DNA of 44,994 nt from DASPKT01 sp035627915 (GTDB lineage: Bacteria; Pseudomonadota; Alphaproteobacteria; Azospirillales; Azospirillaceae). Positions 43,420-44,994 of the stretch are shown piece after piece (positions within the stretch are counted from its first letter, which is position 1; each line of letters opens with the position of its first letter). Made by a program: the position numbers and the translations under genes. The DNA lies in NCBI GenBank assembly GCA_035627915.1, contig DASPKT010000439.1, positions 1 to 44,994 of the forward strand, in the 5' to 3' direction. The notes beneath the pieces are model-generated. The model was not told the origin of the DNA, did not search any database, and saw nothing but the letters and a program-made list of their open reading frames with translations.

Positions 43420-44523
43420 ATGGCGAAGGAAGAAGCTGCGGGGATTCCCGCTCGGCGCTGCCTGGCTATCTGCCTGATCCTCACGGCGGTTTTCGCGGTC
43501 CTGCCGCTGACCCTGCGTGAGATTGCCTCGAACCCCGGCCAGGGCCTGCGCCCGACCGGCTACACGCTCGCCGTGATGCAGGCGCTGAAGCCCGTGAAGC
43601 CGGCCGAGCACAAGCCGGTGCCGGCCAGCGTCGACGCGGCCACCCTGCAGGAGATTTTCCGCGCCCGGGACTACGCCATCGACACGGTGCGCAGCGGCGA
43701 GAAGGCGGTGCCGCGCCTGGTGGTCGCCGGCCTGCCCGACGACATGAAACGGCTGGACAGCACGGACGAGCGCAAGCGGCTGTTCGTGAAGACCATGCTG
43801 CCCCTGGTCCTGCTGGTGAACGAGAGCATCGAGCGCGACCGGGACCGGCTGCGGAAGCTGAAGGACGTGGTGGAGGCCGGCCACGCGCTGGCGCCGATGG
43901 ACCGCATCTGGGTCGCCCGCACCGCGGCGCGCTACAAGCTGGACAATCCCGGCCGGGCCGAGATCGGCGACCTGCTGAAGCGGGTCGACGTGGTGCCGGT
44001 GTCGCTGGCGCTCGCCCAGGCGGCGGAGGAGAGCGGCTGGGGCACCAGCCGCTTCGCCCAGGACGGCAACGCGCTGTTCGGCCAGCTCACCTGGACGGCC
44101 GGCCAGCAGGGCATCGTCCCGCGCAACCGCCGCGACGGGGAAACCCACCGCTTCCGCAGCTTCGACGACCTGCTGGAAAGCGTGCGCGTGTACGTGCACA
44201 ACCTCAACACCCACGACGCGTACAGGGGCTTCCGCCTGTCCCGCGCCAGCCTGCGCGCCAAGGGCAAGCCGCTGGACAGCCTGCGCCTGGTCGGCGCGCT
44301 GGAGAAGTACTCGGAGCGCGGGACCGCGTACGTGGAGCAGCTGCGCACCCTGATCCGGGTCAACAAGCTGCAGGATTTCGACGGCGTCTCCCTGGTGGGC
44401 GAGGAGGACGGCGGCGGCATCGCCCTGGCCGTCGCCCGCGACGAGCCGCCGGCCGAGGCCGAGGTCCCCGCCCAGGCGCCGGCGGTGCCGGAGGCGGCCG
44501 GTGTGTCGCCGCGGGACCGCTGA
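43420..44523 (+). CDS. Bax-like N-acetylglucosaminidase-domain protein
   Basis: A protein of 367 residues. An N-terminal hydrophobic segment (RRCLAICLILTAVFAVLPLT) acts as an anchor or signal. The glucosaminidase domain (about 190-315, VPVSLALAQAAEESGWGTSRFAQDGNALFGQLTW) has the lysozyme-like catalytic Glu of the E-S-G-W-G-T-S motif; FRSFDDLLESVRVYVHNLNTH and YVEQLRTLI continue the family pattern. The end is proline-alanine-rich. It should cut peptidoglycan glycan strands in the periplasm. The ATG at 43420 follows ggag; an in-frame ATG at 43390 is less likely. Confidence 0.9.
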   Translation: MAKEEAAGIPARRCLAICLILTAVFAVLPLTLREIASNPGQGLRPTGYTLAVMQALKPVKPAEHKPVPASVDAATLQEIFRARDYAIDTVRSGEKAVPRLVVAGLPDDMKRLDSTDERKRLFVKTMLPLVLLVNESIERDRDRLRKLKDVVEAGHALAPMDRIWVARTAARYKLDNPGRAEIGDLLKRVDVVPVSLALAQAAEESGWGTSRFAQDGNALFGQLTWTAGQQGIVPRNRRDGETHRFRSFDDLLESVRVYVHNLNTHDAYRGFRLSRASLRAKGKPLDSLRLVGALEKYSERGTAYVEQLRTLIRVNKLQDFDGVSLVGEEDGGGIALAVARDEPPAEAEVPAQAPAVPEAAGVSPRDR

Positions 44524-44555
44524 GGCTTCCGCCGCCGAGACTCAGGTTCAGGCGC

Positions 44556-44994
44556 TTACATCATCCGGGGCCCGAGCGCGCCGTCCTCCACCAGCGGGTA
44601 GGAGCGGGCGTCGGGCAGGTGGTAGTGCCACCATTCATGGGCATAGTGGGCCCAGCCGGCCGCGGCCATGATGCCCAGCAGCAGGCTGCGGTTGCGCTGC
44701 GCCTCTACCGGCACCTGCGTGTCGGCATGGTAGGCCCGCTCCGACATGTCGTCGAAGCCCGTGCCCATCTCCAGCGGCGTGCCGTCGGCGGCGGCCAGGG
44801 TCAGGTCGACGGCCACGCCGCGGCCGTGGCTGGAGCCCTTCCGGGGATCGGCGATGAAGCGGGCGTCCGGCAGCGCCTCCCACAGCTTCCACTGCGCGGC
44901 GGGCGGGCGGTAGGCGTCGAACACCCTGAGACGCAGGCCCTGCGCCGCCGCCAGCCGCACCGCCTCCAGCAGCCGTTCCGCGGCCGCCGGGTGC
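44556..44994 (-). CDS. D-alanyl-D-alanine dipeptidase (VanX/DdpX type), partial
   Basis: The open frame runs off the right edge; only the last 146 codons are present and the start is outside the window. The zinc-peptidase M15D pattern is complete here: YRPP, then SSHGRGVAVDLTL with the His and Asp zinc ligands (S-x-H-x-x-G-x-A-x-D), and EWWHYHL with the catalytic Glu and third ligand. Members cleave D-Ala-D-Ala in cell-wall turnover. It converges with the Bax-like glucosaminidase gene across 32 bp. Confidence 0.93.
   Translation of the reverse strand, partial: HPAAAERLLEAVRLAAAQGLRLRVFDAYRPPAAQWKLWEALPDARFIADPRKGSSHGRGVAVDLTLAAADGTPLEMGTGFDDMSERAYHADTQVPVEAQRNRSLLLGIMAAAGWAHYAHEWWHYHLPDARSYPLVEDGALGPRMM

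Overview
The window is a GC-rich (roughly 70% by eye) stretch of an alphaproteobacterial chromosome. The gene order (mnmE-mnmG-rsmG-parA-parB, ppsR-maf-aroE-coaE-dnaQ, hemE-hemH-hemJ-rho, glnD-murJ-trpS, metZ behind a SAM-II riboswitch), the stand-alone SecB and the PhaR-type palindrome before a phasin gene all point to Rhodospirillales, probably near Azospirillum/Rhodocista. That placement is inference from synteny and composition. No tRNA, rRNA, prophage, CRISPR array or insertion sequence with a transposase was seen.

The centrepiece is a probable chromosomal origin at about 17398-17838, between ppsR (leftward) and hemE (rightward). It holds two exact and three one-mismatch DnaA boxes and seven GANTC sites, the target of the cell-cycle methylase CcrM. 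Genes on both sides mostly run away from it. Three parS sites lie 10-14 kb to its left, inside or beside rsmG, mnmG/mnmE and the ferredoxin gene, next to parA and parB. The left part is thus the segregation centre.

Left part (1-17.4 kb): a DUF559 nuclease-like gene sits between exact 15-bp inverted repeats. A long leftward operon follows: DUF6489, 2Fe-2S ferredoxin, mnmE, mnmG, gdx/sugE, rsmG, parA, parB and an NTF2-like gene. A rightward block carries a DUF255 protein, a class-C-type serine hydrolase, a dienelactone hydrolase, a quinone oxidoreductase and a PH-domain protein. It meets the leftward dnaQ-coaE-aroE-maf-ppsR block.

Middle (17.8-29 kb): haem synthesis genes (hemE, hemH, hemJ); rho with a C-rich leader; a membrane class III cyclase; two DUF4398 lipoproteins, one with an OmpA domain; then a signalling locus of LuxR-type regulator, a small protein with a histidine-kinase dimerisation helix plus a degenerate receiver and no ATPase domain, and a PAS hybrid kinase. 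That locus is the most unusual gene set here.

Right part (29-45 kb): secB, SAM-II/metZ, phasin, glnD, a 311-bp repeat-rich gap with a MITE-like element, a periplasmic protein, murJ, trpS, pcp, a TauE/SafE-TIGR02186-universal stress protein module, an adenylate cyclase, a NifU-type Fe-S protein, a Bax-like glucosaminidase with a long structured leader, and a truncated VanX-type dipeptidase at the window edge.
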